Shown: positions 1 to 7,231 of the stretch, piece after piece
Numbering within the stretch: position 1 is the first letter of the stretch
Layout of the letters: the number at the start of each line of letters is the position of its first letter
Source: Methylococcaceae bacterium
GTDB taxonomy: Bacteria > Pseudomonadota > Gammaproteobacteria > Methylococcales > Methylomonadaceae
Assembly: GCA_947505055.1 (NCBI GenBank)
Contig: CANNLO010000203.1
Span: forward strand, 1 to 8,160
Direction: 5' to 3'
DNA: 8,160 nt
Translations under genes and position numbers: made by a program
Notes under the pieces: model-generated
The model's database searches: none
Told to the model about the DNA's origin: nothing
The model's input: only the letters and a program-made list of their open reading frames with translations

Positions 1-141
1 AATGTCCCAAGTGGAACTTTCACATCTAATTTCATTACCAGCTTGTCAGTCTCACCTGTTCCTTTACCAGCTACGATCCCTCTGTTAATGACCGGTTTAG
101 GTTTTATCGGTTTGTTTGGAAGACGTAATAAATTGGTTTAA
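1..141 (+). CDS. C-terminal fragment of a VPLPA/PEP-CTERM sorted protein
   Basis: Only the last 46 codons are present; the gene starts before the window. The fragment ends with VPLPATIPLLMTGLGF, then IGLFGRRNKLV and a TAA stop at 139-141. This is the tripartite layout of a PEP-CTERM signal: a VPxPA-type motif, one hydrophobic transmembrane helix, and a short basic tail (RRNK). In known systems an exosortase recognises such a tail and the protein is exported to the cell surface or extracellular matrix, often in exopolysaccharide-producing Gram-negative bacteria. The residues before the motif (SGTFTSNFITSLSVSP) are Ser/Thr rich, typical of the linker before the signal. The main domain is outside the window, so the role of the protein cannot be stated. 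A strong terminator follows the stop codon, so this gene ends its own transcript. Confidence 0.85.
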   Translation, partial: NVPSGTFTSNFITSLSVSPVPLPATIPLLMTGLGFIGLFGRRNKLV

Positions 142-152
142 TCAAACTTAGT

Positions 153-183
153 AAAGCCACCTGTTAAGAGGTGGCTTTTTTTT
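153..183 (+). terminator. Rho-independent terminator after the PEP-CTERM gene
   Basis: A perfect 10-bp stem (AAAGCCACCT at 153-162 with AGGTGGCTTT at 169-178) encloses a 6-nt loop and runs into eight consecutive T residues (176-183). It starts 12 nt after the TAA of the PEP-CTERM gene and separates that gene from the DUF1993 gene downstream. Confidence 0.92.
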
Positions 184-450
184 GGTTATTTAATCACATA
201 ATCAAATCGGTATTTTCCGTATTATTACTAGCCGACAAATTCCTCACACTCCAATTCCAGCTATTTCATTAAAACACCCCTATTCAAAAATAATCCCTCC
301 CCACGTTTTTTTGATTTCAATCCAAGTTGAAATAATCAGAATAGAAATTTTTCCTGCTTTACATGATAAACTCAGAACCAGGTAAAAAATGTAAATCAGC
401 ACTATCTACGATTTTCAATAAAATTCACATCATCTAACGGAGTATTTTTT
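184..450. other. AT-rich intergenic region upstream of the DUF1993 gene
   Basis: No convincing ORF or RNA gene is seen in this 267-nt gap. It must carry the promoter of the DUF1993 gene because a terminator lies just before it, but no clear -35/-10 pair stands out. The only structured element is a short perfect dyad, ATTTCAA (314-320), 6 nt, TTGAAAT (327-333), which could be an operator but is short enough to be chance. A Shine-Dalgarno-like GGAG lies at 439-442, 8 nt before the ATG at 451. Confidence 0.4.
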
Positions 451-975
451 ATGTCATTGTCCATGTACCAAGCTTCTACCCCTGTTTTTTTACGTATGTT
501 AGACAATTTATCCGCCATACTGGAAAAGGCAGCCGCTCATGCCGAAGCGAAAAAAATCGACCCCGCCATCTTTATCAATGCGCGTTTAGCCCCGGATATG
601 TTTCCTTTGAGTCGCCAGGTTCAAATTGCGACCGATATGGTTAAAGCTTGCGCGGCCCGCCTGGCTGGTATTGAAGTGCCCCAATTTGAAGATAACGAAA
701 GCACTTTTGACGAATTGCAAGAGCGTATCACCAAGACTAAAACCTTTATGCAAAGCGTAACTGCCGAGCAAATCGATGGCAGCGAAGAGCGCAACATCAC
801 ACCGAAATTTGGCCCCAGAATCCTTAGTTTCTCAGCTCAGGATTACTTGCTTGAATTTGTGATCCCCAATTTTCACTTTCATTTGACAACCACTTACGCC
901 ATCCTTCGGCATCATGGTGTGGAAATTGGAAAATCGGATTACACTGGCCAATATCAAGAATCGTCTGCAACTTAA
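451..975 (+). CDS. DUF1993 family protein
   Basis: The 174-residue product matches the DUF1993 family from memory of its typical pattern: an N-terminal start like MSLSMYQASTPVFLRML, a PLSRQVQIATDM segment, and a C-terminal HFHLTTTYAILRHHGV stretch (residues 142-157) followed by GKSDYTG. DUF1993 proteins are about 170 residues and are thought to be four-helix-bundle proteins related to the DinB/YfiT fold; no enzymatic activity is firmly established. The several conserved histidines (142, 144, 154, 155) could bind metal, but that is inference. There is no signal peptide or membrane segment, so it should be cytosolic. The ATG at 451 is supported by GGAG 8 nt upstream. A perfect inverted repeat begins 26 nt after the stop. 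The link to the next gene is unclear. Confidence 0.85.
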   Translation: MSLSMYQASTPVFLRMLDNLSAILEKAAAHAEAKKIDPAIFINARLAPDMFPLSRQVQIATDMVKACAARLAGIEVPQFEDNESTFDELQERITKTKTFMQSVTAEQIDGSEERNITPKFGPRILSFSAQDYLLEFVIPNFHFHLTTTYAILRHHGVEIGKSDYTGQYQESSAT

Positions 976-1001
976 ATCCTGGATTTCGATAAGATTCTCT
1001 G

Positions 1002-1031
1002 CTGTGGTGGCGAAAGAAATCGCCACCACAG
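1002..1031 (+). repeat. Perfect 11-bp inverted repeat / stem-loop after DUF1993
   Basis: CTGTGGTGGCG (1002-1012) and CGCCACCACAG (1021-1031) are exact reverse complements separated by an 8-nt loop (AAAGAAAT). The stem is GC-rich and should fold stably in RNA, but no run of T follows it, so it is not a standard intrinsic terminator. It sits between the DUF1993 stop (975) and the preferred start of the next gene (1061). It could be an mRNA stabiliser, an attenuating hairpin, or a terminator of another kind. It would also hide the alternative start codons at 1004, 1007, 1031 and 1034 of the downstream frame. Confidence 0.7.
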
Positions 1032-1060
1032 TGATGAACTTAAAGGGCAGCAAACAGCTC

Positions 1061-1969
1061 ATGAACGACGATAGACGATTACACGAAGGCTCGGTGCTTA
1101 GATCGTTTTTCGATGATCAGCTACAACACCTGCAAAAACTCGTAAGCAATTTTGCTAGCCATAACCAAGACAGGGAACAGCAGGCCGAGGAATGCCGGCA
1201 GATTGTCGAAAATTTCGTGGATGCTTCAAACAATAAAATGCGGGCTGTTCACGATTACTCACATAAACTGAGAGCCCATGTAGTCGCTTTACACGCCCAT
1301 GTTATTGCCATCGCAGATCAAATCCCTCCACCTGTTGATATAACGCCAACGACCTTTGGCACTGATCCTCTGGTTAACGCTCTTTTCGTTAACCGCAATG
1401 ACATTGACAAGTTATTTACTAACGATCATGAAGTGGAAGTCTATTTGCGCTCCCATAGCAACGATCAGATCCCTAAACTGTATGCGCTGTTAACGGCCAT
1501 TAAAAGTGAAAAGCGCATGCTGGGCATAGGCTTGCAAGGCGACATGCTTATTCGCGAAGTGCCGCAACTCGCGGTTAATTTTTCTTCCCACAAAAGTCAT
1601 ACACCTTGCAGCACTTATGCAGAGCTTATTGTGTTGTTAAGAAAATATCTTTTTACTTGCGTCGTAGTCTTGATCAAACAGGAGATGCAGTCCCACATGA
1701 CCGACTCCATTATCAAACCGAGTAAAGATTCTTATGAATTACGGGTAAAAAGCTTGGCTAACCCAGACGTTTATCTGGATAAATTAATCACAAATCTTGA
1801 AAAACCCGAAACGCTGTTGAGTATTGAAAAAATACATTTTAAATTGAGCAAATTAGGCATCAAATTAGATGACGATGACAAGCAAAGTGCTGATGAATTT
1901 GATATTCATGAGCTGACCTGGAGTAACAGCGTCAAAAACGTAGTGCTACAAATTGCTCTTACCCTTTAA
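1061..1969 (+). CDS. Hypothetical protein, mostly helical, unknown function
   Basis: I do not recognise this 302-residue product. The N-terminal third (about residues 8-60) is rich in Gln, Glu, His and Asn and looks like an amphipathic helix or coiled coil. A central part (about 85-200) contains PPPVDITPTTFGTDPLVNAL, then DIDKLFTNDHEVEVYL and GIGLQGDMLIREVPQLAVNF, which looks like the conserved core. A hydrophobic stretch YLFTCVVVLI may be a buried helix; it is too short to call a membrane segment. The C-terminal end is charged (LDDDDKQSADEFD). There is no signal peptide. The frame is open from 914, overlapping the DUF1993 gene. I place the start at ATG 1061 because the upstream part would cover the hairpin and has a poor protein character; AAAGGG at 1042-1047 is a distant, weak Shine-Dalgarno. 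ATG 1034 or GTG 1031 remain possible. The stop is 15 nt from the stop of the convergent response regulator. Confidence 0.65.
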   Translation: MNDDRRLHEGSVLRSFFDDQLQHLQKLVSNFASHNQDREQQAEECRQIVENFVDASNNKMRAVHDYSHKLRAHVVALHAHVIAIADQIPPPVDITPTTFGTDPLVNALFVNRNDIDKLFTNDHEVEVYLRSHSNDQIPKLYALLTAIKSEKRMLGIGLQGDMLIREVPQLAVNFSSHKSHTPCSTYAELIVLLRKYLFTCVVVLIKQEMQSHMTDSIIKPSKDSYELRVKSLANPDVYLDKLITNLEKPETLLSIEKIHFKLSKLGIKLDDDDKQSADEFDIHELTWSNSVKNVVLQIALTL

Positions 1970-1984
1970 ATAAAGAATATTGAC

Positions 1985-2926
1985 TTAACCTGAAGTTCGT
2001 TGCAATACCATTGAAACCGCAGCAGCCCGGGTAACGACACCCAGTTTTTCAAATATATGTTCGAGATGTTTGTTGATGGTGCGTGGACTACTGCCCAGAA
2101 TGATGCCCGCTTCTTTATTGGTTTTTCCTCGGGAAATCCACATAAGAATCTCCGCTTCACGAAAAGTAAGCCCCAAGCTGCTTTTGACCGATTCAAGGTC
2201 CCATTCTCCCGAATGTTTTTCCATGACCAGCAAATATTCACCGGTATTTTGGCAGGGCGATATTTTTGCTGAAAAATCAACACCTGCTTTATGGCTTTCG
2301 AAAGAGTTGGCCGAAGAATTATCAGAAAGTTGAAGGAATTGAGCGACCCATTCAAATAACGGTTTTGGGAGTAACGAACCCACTTCACTTTTACCTGTTA
2401 ACAAATGTTTATTCATAAATTCGTTCAACCAATCAAGCCCTCCCGGTGTCAACCAGCTAATATTTCCCGAAGAATCAATCGCCAAAGCCGAAAAAGGACT
2501 ATTCATTAATGCATTTTCAGCACGTCGCAGATTACGCGCCTGAGTCAGTTGCATTTCTACTCTGGCCAGAACTTCCGGAGGCCGTATCGGTTTTACAAGA
2601 TAATCTACAGCGCCCTCTTCAAAGCCACGTAACAAATTATCCAGCTCGTTTAATGCCGTCATAAATAATACCGGGATATGAGCTGTTTCAGGATTTGTTT
2701 TAAGTTGATTGCAGGTTTCAAAACCATCAATACCCGGCATTATAACGTCCAGCAAAATGATATCCGGTTTTAAAAAGGAAATTTGCTCCAGAGCCGATTG
2801 CCCGTCAGTTGCAACCAGGACGCGGTAACCCGCTTCTGAAAGCGTATCAGACAACAACGCCAAATTGCCGGGAGTGTCATCGACAATCATCACGATACCG
2901 TTACTTTGAATAGATTTATTAATCAT
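1985..2926 (-). CDS. Response regulator, REC plus LuxR-type helix-turn-helix
   Basis: The 313-residue product is a DNA-binding response regulator. Residues 10-125 form a receiver domain: acidic pair D16-D17, phospho-acceptor D60 in IILLDVIMPGIDG, T90 and K112-P113. Residues 130-250 are less clear; SALAIDSSGNISWLTPGGLDWLNEF begins a possible PAS-like sensing or linker domain. Residues 251-309 are a LuxR/NarL-type helix-turn-helix (LTFREAEILMWISRGKTNKE onward, then SSPRTINKHLEHIFEKLGV). It is the expected partner of the hybrid kinase, whose reading frame it overlaps by 8 bp (ATGATTAA), pointing to translational coupling. I chose ATG at 2926 with a GAAGAG-like ribosome site 10 nt before it; a TTG at 2950 in the same frame is less likely. 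A candidate target is the intergenic region before the divergent formamidase gene (inference). Confidence 0.9.
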   Translation of the reverse strand: MINKSIQSNGIVMIVDDTPGNLALLSDTLSEAGYRVLVATDGQSALEQISFLKPDIILLDVIMPGIDGFETCNQLKTNPETAHIPVLFMTALNELDNLLRGFEEGAVDYLVKPIRPPEVLARVEMQLTQARNLRRAENALMNSPFSALAIDSSGNISWLTPGGLDWLNEFMNKHLLTGKSEVGSLLPKPLFEWVAQFLQLSDNSSANSFESHKAGVDFSAKISPCQNTGEYLLVMEKHSGEWDLESVKSSLGLTFREAEILMWISRGKTNKEAGIILGSSPRTINKHLEHIFEKLGVVTRAAAVSMVLQRTSG

Positions 2927-5900
2927 TTTTAGCAAGCTCTTCACTGGCAATGTGTAACAGTTTTTTTATTTCAACCAGACGAAATTCCCTGGCCAATGTG
3001 ATGATTTTTTCCGCAAAACAAGTGTATTCAGGATGCTGTTGGATCAGCTCTGACAACGATTGATTAAGTCCGAAAATATCGCCTATCCTTACGTAAGCGG
3101 TCAAATCTTCGACAATCTGCGCAGGTGGCAGTTGAGAATTATCCAGAGATTCAGGCTTATTTTGCGCAGTCTGATCTTGATAAAGCCAGTCCAACGCCAG
3201 ATGCAGCTTAAGCTTAGAAAGTAATTCATTAACTTGAATAGGTTTGGCCAGAAAATCGTTACAGCCGGCATTGATCGCATTGAGCCGGTCAGTCGGATAA
3301 GCATTTGCGCTCAATACCACAATCGGCGTTGCATAGCCTTGCTGGCGAAGTTGACGGGCCGTTTCAGTACCATCAAGTCCAGGCATGGATAAATCCAGCA
3401 AAATGAGATCCGGCAACTGCTGCTGTACTTGAACCAGACACGCTTCGCCGCTAAAGGCCTCAATAACAATAAAGCCCAGGGAGTCCAAAATAGACATTAC
3501 TAAATGCCGATGTTCCGGTTGATCATCGACAATCAATATTTTTTGACGACGGCCCTCATAGCCGGTTATATCCTCTTCCTGAAGGTATTGTTGCTCGCCC
3601 CCAAGGTTCGGCAACAACAAGCGTACGGTAAACGTAGAACCCTGATCAGGAACGCTAATCACAGCCAGTTCACCACCCATGATTTCGGACAGGATTTTAC
3701 TGATGGTAAGTCCAAGTCCGCTTCCCGAACCTAAATTCTCGCTGGGTAATTGAGTGAAAGGCTGAAAAATATTTTGCAGTTGATCTTCATGGATGCCGGG
3801 ACCGGTATCGACCACCTGAAAAGTCGTTACGCCACAACTGTAACCAATACGAAAAACGATCTCGCCAGTCGTAGTAAATTTAATTGCATTGCCAAGCAGG
3901 TTAATGAGTATTTGCCCGACCCGCTTTTCATCTCCTCGAACCCGCTGAGGCAGTGTGTTGAGAATCTGGCAGTAAAAGGATAAGCCTTTTGCTTCCGCTT
4001 GCGGCATGAAGATATTGACCAGATGTTCAATAAAATTCGGAAAATCAATTGGCTCTTGCCGCAGCTCAAATTTACGCGCCTCGATACGTGCAATGTCGAG
4101 AATATCTTCAATCAATGAGGATAAATGTTCGCCGCTCCGTTTCAAAATATCGACGGCTTGTTTTCGATGTGCCGGGATGGTCGGATCTTTTTGCAGAATA
4201 TAGGCGTAACCGACAATACTGTTTAAGGGGGTTCGTATTTCGTGGCTCATACTGCTTAAAAAGCGGCTTTTAGCGCTGTTGGCACGATCTGCCATTTTAA
4301 TGGCTTGCTGTAATTTGGCATCGGTTCTTTTATGTTCGGCAATTTCCATTACCAGTCGCTGAGTTTGTTTGGCAATTTCTTCCTGGGCAACGCGTCGGCT
4401 TTCGTCATTCAAGACCAGCCACCAGGTACATAAACCGATGAAAACCAGTAAAGCCGCATAAACTTTGAAAAAGTTGTATAGCAATAAATTAAAAGCGTGG
4501 TAGTTATGTTCGACGCTTAATAAATCCTGATAATAAATGATACTGACAAAAATCCCGGTCAACGCAGAGAGCAAGGTGAACATCAGGGCAAAACGTAAAA
4601 AGCGCAAGCGGGAAGTCATGGTCATTTTTGCTGGCAGGAAGCGTGTAGCGATATCCTCCAGATAATCATCGAAACGAAAACCAACCTTGCAGGCATCAAG
4701 GCAACGTGCATCCAGTGTGCAACACAGCGAGCAGATGCTATCGGCATAGGCCGGGCAATAGGCCATGTCTTCGTGTTCGAAGTCGTTTTCACAAATGGTG
4801 CATTTGCTGTGTGATTTCTGGTTATTCTCCTCACGTTTGCGTGCCAGATAATATTTGCCGCGACTGAGCCAGGCAATCGCGGGTGTCAGCATAAAAGCCA
4901 GGCCCAGGGAAATAAACGCCGAAAAGGCTTTGGGTAATTCGCCAAAAAGCCCCAAGTAAGCCATTATCGACAATAAAGACGCGAAAAAGGTAGATAAAAT
5001 GCCGACCGGATTCAGGTCAGGCAGGTAGGCACGCTTGAATTCGACTATTTTAGGACTTAAACCTAAGGGTTTGTTGATCATTAATTCGGCGGCAATGGTG
5101 CTGATCCAGGCTATCGACAAATGGGAAAACAAACCCAACACTTTTTCCAGGGCACCAAAAACGCCAAATTCCATCAGCAACAACGCAATCATGACATTAA
5201 AAAACAACCAGACCACCCGTCCCGGATGACTGTGCGTCAGTCGCGAAAAGAAATTAGACCAGGCCAACGAGCCGGCATAAGCATTGGTCACATTGATTTT
5301 AATCTGACTGAGAATGACAAACAGTGTGGTAGCGGCCAAGGCCCATTGAGGATTGTCGAAAAGCTGGTTATAAGCAGTCAAATACATTTGCGTGGGTTCA
5401 TGGGCGTGCTCCGGGCTGATACCATTGCGTATCGCCAAATGTGCCAATAAAGCTCCCAGTAACTGTCTGGTTGCGCCAAACACAATCCAGCCCGGTCCAC
5501 CCGCCAGCATGGCAAGCCACCAGCGATAATTGTTTGATTGGGTTTTCTCCGGCATAAAGCGTAAAAAATCCACCTGTTCGCCGATTTGCGCCATCATCGA
5601 GAAAGCCACTGTCGACGCTGCCCCAAATAACAGCCAGTCAAAACCTTGTCCGGTACCTGCAAACCAAAAATAAGTTTGTAAAATGGGCATCGCTTCGGGT
5701 TCGCGCATTGCAACGGCTACATAAGGTGCAATTAACATAATCAGCCATAAGGGCTGAGTCCATAACTGCATGCGGCTGATAGTGGTTATACCGAAAGTTA
5801 CCAAAGGTATGACAAGTACAGCACTGATCACATAGGCAATCGGTAACGAGATATGGAAATACAGCTCGATGGCCAGAGACATAATCGAGGCTTCCAGCGC

Positions 5901-6296
5901 GAACAGCGTGAAAGTGTAGGAGGCATAAATCAGGGATGTGACGGTAGAACCAATGTAACCGAAACCTGCGCTACGGGTTAGCAAATCAATATCAATATGG
6001 TAGCGGGCGGCGTAATAACTAATCGGCAGACTGGTGATAAAAATCACCACAGCAGCAATCAGAATTGCCCAAAAAGCGTTGGTAAACCCATAGTTAATCG
6101 ACAGAAAGCCGCCAATGGCTTCCAGCACCAGAAAGGAGGTAGAGCCAAACGCGGTGTTGGCGACCTCAAACTCTGACCATTTTCGGAAACTGCGCGGTGC
6201 GTAGCGTAAGGCATAGTCTTCCATGGTTTCATTGGCCACCAGCGCGTTATAATCGCGACGAATCTTTTCGATGTTTTGGTGGATTTTAGCTTTCAC
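2919..6296 (-). CDS. Hybrid sensor histidine kinase with N-terminal NCS1 permease-like domain
   Basis: This 1125-residue inner-membrane protein joins a transporter to a kinase. Residues about 35-480 resemble NCS1 family permeases (cytosine, allantoin, hydantoin symporters) with around 12 hydrophobic segments, e.g. ANTAFGSTSFLVLEAIGGFL near the start. Residues 499-536 hold eight cysteines (499, 502, 514, 522, 525, 526, 532, 536). Two more membrane helices lie at about 566-588 and 604-629, then a coiled coil (632-675). The kinase core has H685 in SHEIRTPLN, an N box with N803, G1 DTGPGI (830-835), an F box IFQPF and G2 GSGLGL. A receiver domain (918-1035) has D924-D925, phospho-acceptor D968, S996 and K1018. 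The last 65 residues form a small helical domain without an obvious HPt histidine. The start is GTG at 6296, kept because the RRDYNALVANETMEDYALR leader belongs to this protein type as I recall it; its ribosome site is weak (GCGAG). Known NCS1 substrates suggest a small nitrogenous ligand. The neighbouring formamidase suggests an amide or urea signal (inference). Whether it also transports is unknown. Confidence 0.92.
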   Translation of the reverse strand: MKAKIHQNIEKIRRDYNALVANETMEDYALRYAPRSFRKWSEFEVANTAFGSTSFLVLEAIGGFLSINYGFTNAFWAILIAAVVIFITSLPISYYAARYHIDIDLLTRSAGFGYIGSTVTSLIYASYTFTLFALEASIMSLAIELYFHISLPIAYVISAVLVIPLVTFGITTISRMQLWTQPLWLIMLIAPYVAVAMREPEAMPILQTYFWFAGTGQGFDWLLFGAASTVAFSMMAQIGEQVDFLRFMPEKTQSNNYRWWLAMLAGGPGWIVFGATRQLLGALLAHLAIRNGISPEHAHEPTQMYLTAYNQLFDNPQWALAATTLFVILSQIKINVTNAYAGSLAWSNFFSRLTHSHPGRVVWLFFNVMIALLLMEFGVFGALEKVLGLFSHLSIAWISTIAAELMINKPLGLSPKIVEFKRAYLPDLNPVGILSTFFASLLSIMAYLGLFGELPKAFSAFISLGLAFMLTPAIAWLSRGKYYLARKREENNQKSHSKCTICENDFEHEDMAYCPAYADSICSLCCTLDARCLDACKVGFRFDDYLEDIATRFLPAKMTMTSRLRFLRFALMFTLLSALTGIFVSIIYYQDLLSVEHNYHAFNLLLYNFFKVYAALLVFIGLCTWWLVLNDESRRVAQEEIAKQTQRLVMEIAEHKRTDAKLQQAIKMADRANSAKSRFLSSMSHEIRTPLNSIVGYAYILQKDPTIPAHRKQAVDILKRSGEHLSSLIEDILDIARIEARKFELRQEPIDFPNFIEHLVNIFMPQAEAKGLSFYCQILNTLPQRVRGDEKRVGQILINLLGNAIKFTTTGEIVFRIGYSCGVTTFQVVDTGPGIHEDQLQNIFQPFTQLPSENLGSGSGLGLTISKILSEIMGGELAVISVPDQGSTFTVRLLLPNLGGEQQYLQEEDITGYEGRRQKILIVDDQPEHRHLVMSILDSLGFIVIEAFSGEACLVQVQQQLPDLILLDLSMPGLDGTETARQLRQQGYATPIVVLSANAYPTDRLNAINAGCNDFLAKPIQVNELLSKLKLHLALDWLYQDQTAQNKPESLDNSQLPPAQIVEDLTAYVRIGDIFGLNQSLSELIQQHPEYTCFAEKIITLAREFRLVEIKKLLHIASEELAKND

Positions 6297-6341
6297 AACG
6301 CTCGCTTAGTCAGATTATTTATGCTTCAAGGAATCCAATCC

Positions 6342-7100
6342 TTACCGTCGCACATGACCAAAATCAATAGTCAGCGGTGACCCCTGGTTGTAGATGATAA
6401 TCTGTTTACGGCCATTATCGTTACTTTCAGTCACAGAAGGCTTGGTATTTTTTGGATCTGCAGGTTCCGTGACTTGCTTGACTTCGACCCTAAACTCAGG
6501 CATCCAGGTCGGTTTGAATGTGGTACTGTCTGTTGTGTTTCCTGCCGTGGGTAGTTTCAACTCTTCCAACAAACCAAGACAAGCGGTACTGATCTGATCT
6601 ACCAACTTGTCAACGACCTTAGTCTGGCTAAAGCCTCCAGAAAGTTGATAGGCACTGAAAGTCATCTTATGATCCGTGTTAGTGTCTTTGCTTCCGGTTT
6701 TTTTTAAGCGACAACTTATGGGTAATACATTGGCCTTTTGAAATTGGGGCGAGCGGGGATCTGAATTGCCGGTGCTGTAAGAAAAGCCGGTCGGTGTTTC
6801 CTCGTTGACAATTTTACCCAGTATCGCTTCAAGTGTATGGGAATAGCGGGTTTCGTTAAGCTTGACTGGATACTGCCATTCAGTCAGGTTCTTGCTGACC
6901 CGCTCAGTTATCAACTTAGTGGAAAAACCGAAACCAAACTGGTCAAGATTGCCATCCACAAGACTAAACTCTATTGCGCTAATTTCAGCTTTATCGATAC
7001 TTAAAGGCTTTAGTTCTGCAGCCAGCACAGGACACATCAAACCGCTAATAACCAGTAAACCGAACACGGCATAGTTTGTCTGCATATGAAACCTGTTCAT
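6342..7100 (-). CDS. Predicted periplasmic protein of unknown function
   Basis: I do not recognise this 252-residue protein. Residues 1-28 form a Sec-type signal peptide: a short basic start (MNRFHMQTN), a hydrophobic core (YAVFGLLVISGLM) and a likely cleavage after VLA or LAA before E29. The cysteine in GLMC lacks a proper lipobox, so a lipoprotein is unlikely. The mature part has two cysteines (in LPISCRLKK and ISTACLGLL), which could form a disulfide. It also has a Thr/Pro/Asn-rich stretch near residues 190-230 that looks like a flexible linker before a short beta-like tail (KQIIIYNQGSPLTIDFG). The start ATG is supported by GGAGGG 4 nt upstream. It lies 45 nt before the sensor kinase on the same strand, so the two are probably co-transcribed. 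A role as a periplasmic partner of that membrane sensor is plausible but unproven. Confidence 0.75.
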   Translation of the reverse strand: MNRFHMQTNYAVFGLLVISGLMCPVLAAELKPLSIDKAEISAIEFSLVDGNLDQFGFGFSTKLITERVSKNLTEWQYPVKLNETRYSHTLEAILGKIVNEETPTGFSYSTGNSDPRSPQFQKANVLPISCRLKKTGSKDTNTDHKMTFSAYQLSGGFSQTKVVDKLVDQISTACLGLLEELKLPTAGNTTDSTTFKPTWMPEFRVEVKQVTEPADPKNTKPSVTESNDNGRKQIIIYNQGSPLTIDFGHVRR

Positions 7101-7127
7101 GGCGCCCTCCTAAATAAGTTGTTAATT

Positions 7128-7156
7128 ATCATATAAAAATCAGCCATTTCTTGCCA
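7128..7156 (-). promoter_or_regulatory. Candidate promoter of the minus-strand block
   Basis: Read on the minus strand, TATGAT (7128-7133, overlapping GATAAT) resembles a sigma-70 -10 box. TGGCAA (7151-7156) lies 17 nt upstream as a weak -35 (3 of 6 consensus bases). The transcript would start about 20 nt before the ATG at 7100. The weak -35 would fit a promoter that needs an activator. Confidence 0.3.
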
Positions 7157-7189
7157 TACGTCAAATGACTGATGAGTTATATGACGGAT
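7156..7189. promoter_or_regulatory. Imperfect inverted repeat in the divergent intergenic region
   Basis: ATACGTCAAAT (7156-7166) and ATATGACGGAT (7179-7189) pair at 9 of 11 positions across a 12-nt spacer, with a perfect CGTCA/TGACG core. It abuts the candidate -35 of the minus-strand block, where an operator would be expected. A match of this quality can arise by chance in AT-rich DNA. Confidence 0.25.
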
Positions 7190-7231
7190 TGTGCAGAGTG
7201 GCCGAAAATCAAATAATTAATCACGCCAGTT

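Noticed and set aside
914..1060. Upstream extension of the unknown + strand gene to ATG 914
   Set aside because: It would overlap DUF1993 by 62 nt, run through the perfect hairpin, and lacks a ribosome site. The encoded residues do not look like the start of the downstream protein.
832..1062. 76-codon minus-strand frame over the DUF1993 end
   Set aside because: It is antisense to a recognisable family C-terminus and shows no domain or ribosome site.
2927..2950. TTG start giving the response regulator eight more residues
   Set aside because: The ATG at 2926 gives a usual 8-bp overlap with the kinase stop, a nearby GAAGAG, and the normal distance to the receiver domain.
5121..5450. 109-codon + strand frame inside the permease domain
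   Set aside because: It lies antisense to strongly supported coding sequence and its translation (many Gln, Arg, Pro) looks like a shadow.
6328..6343. Hairpin terminator between the periplasmic protein gene and the kinase gene
   Set aside because: AAGGA/TCCTT gives only a 5-bp stem with no T tract, so it does not argue against co-transcription.
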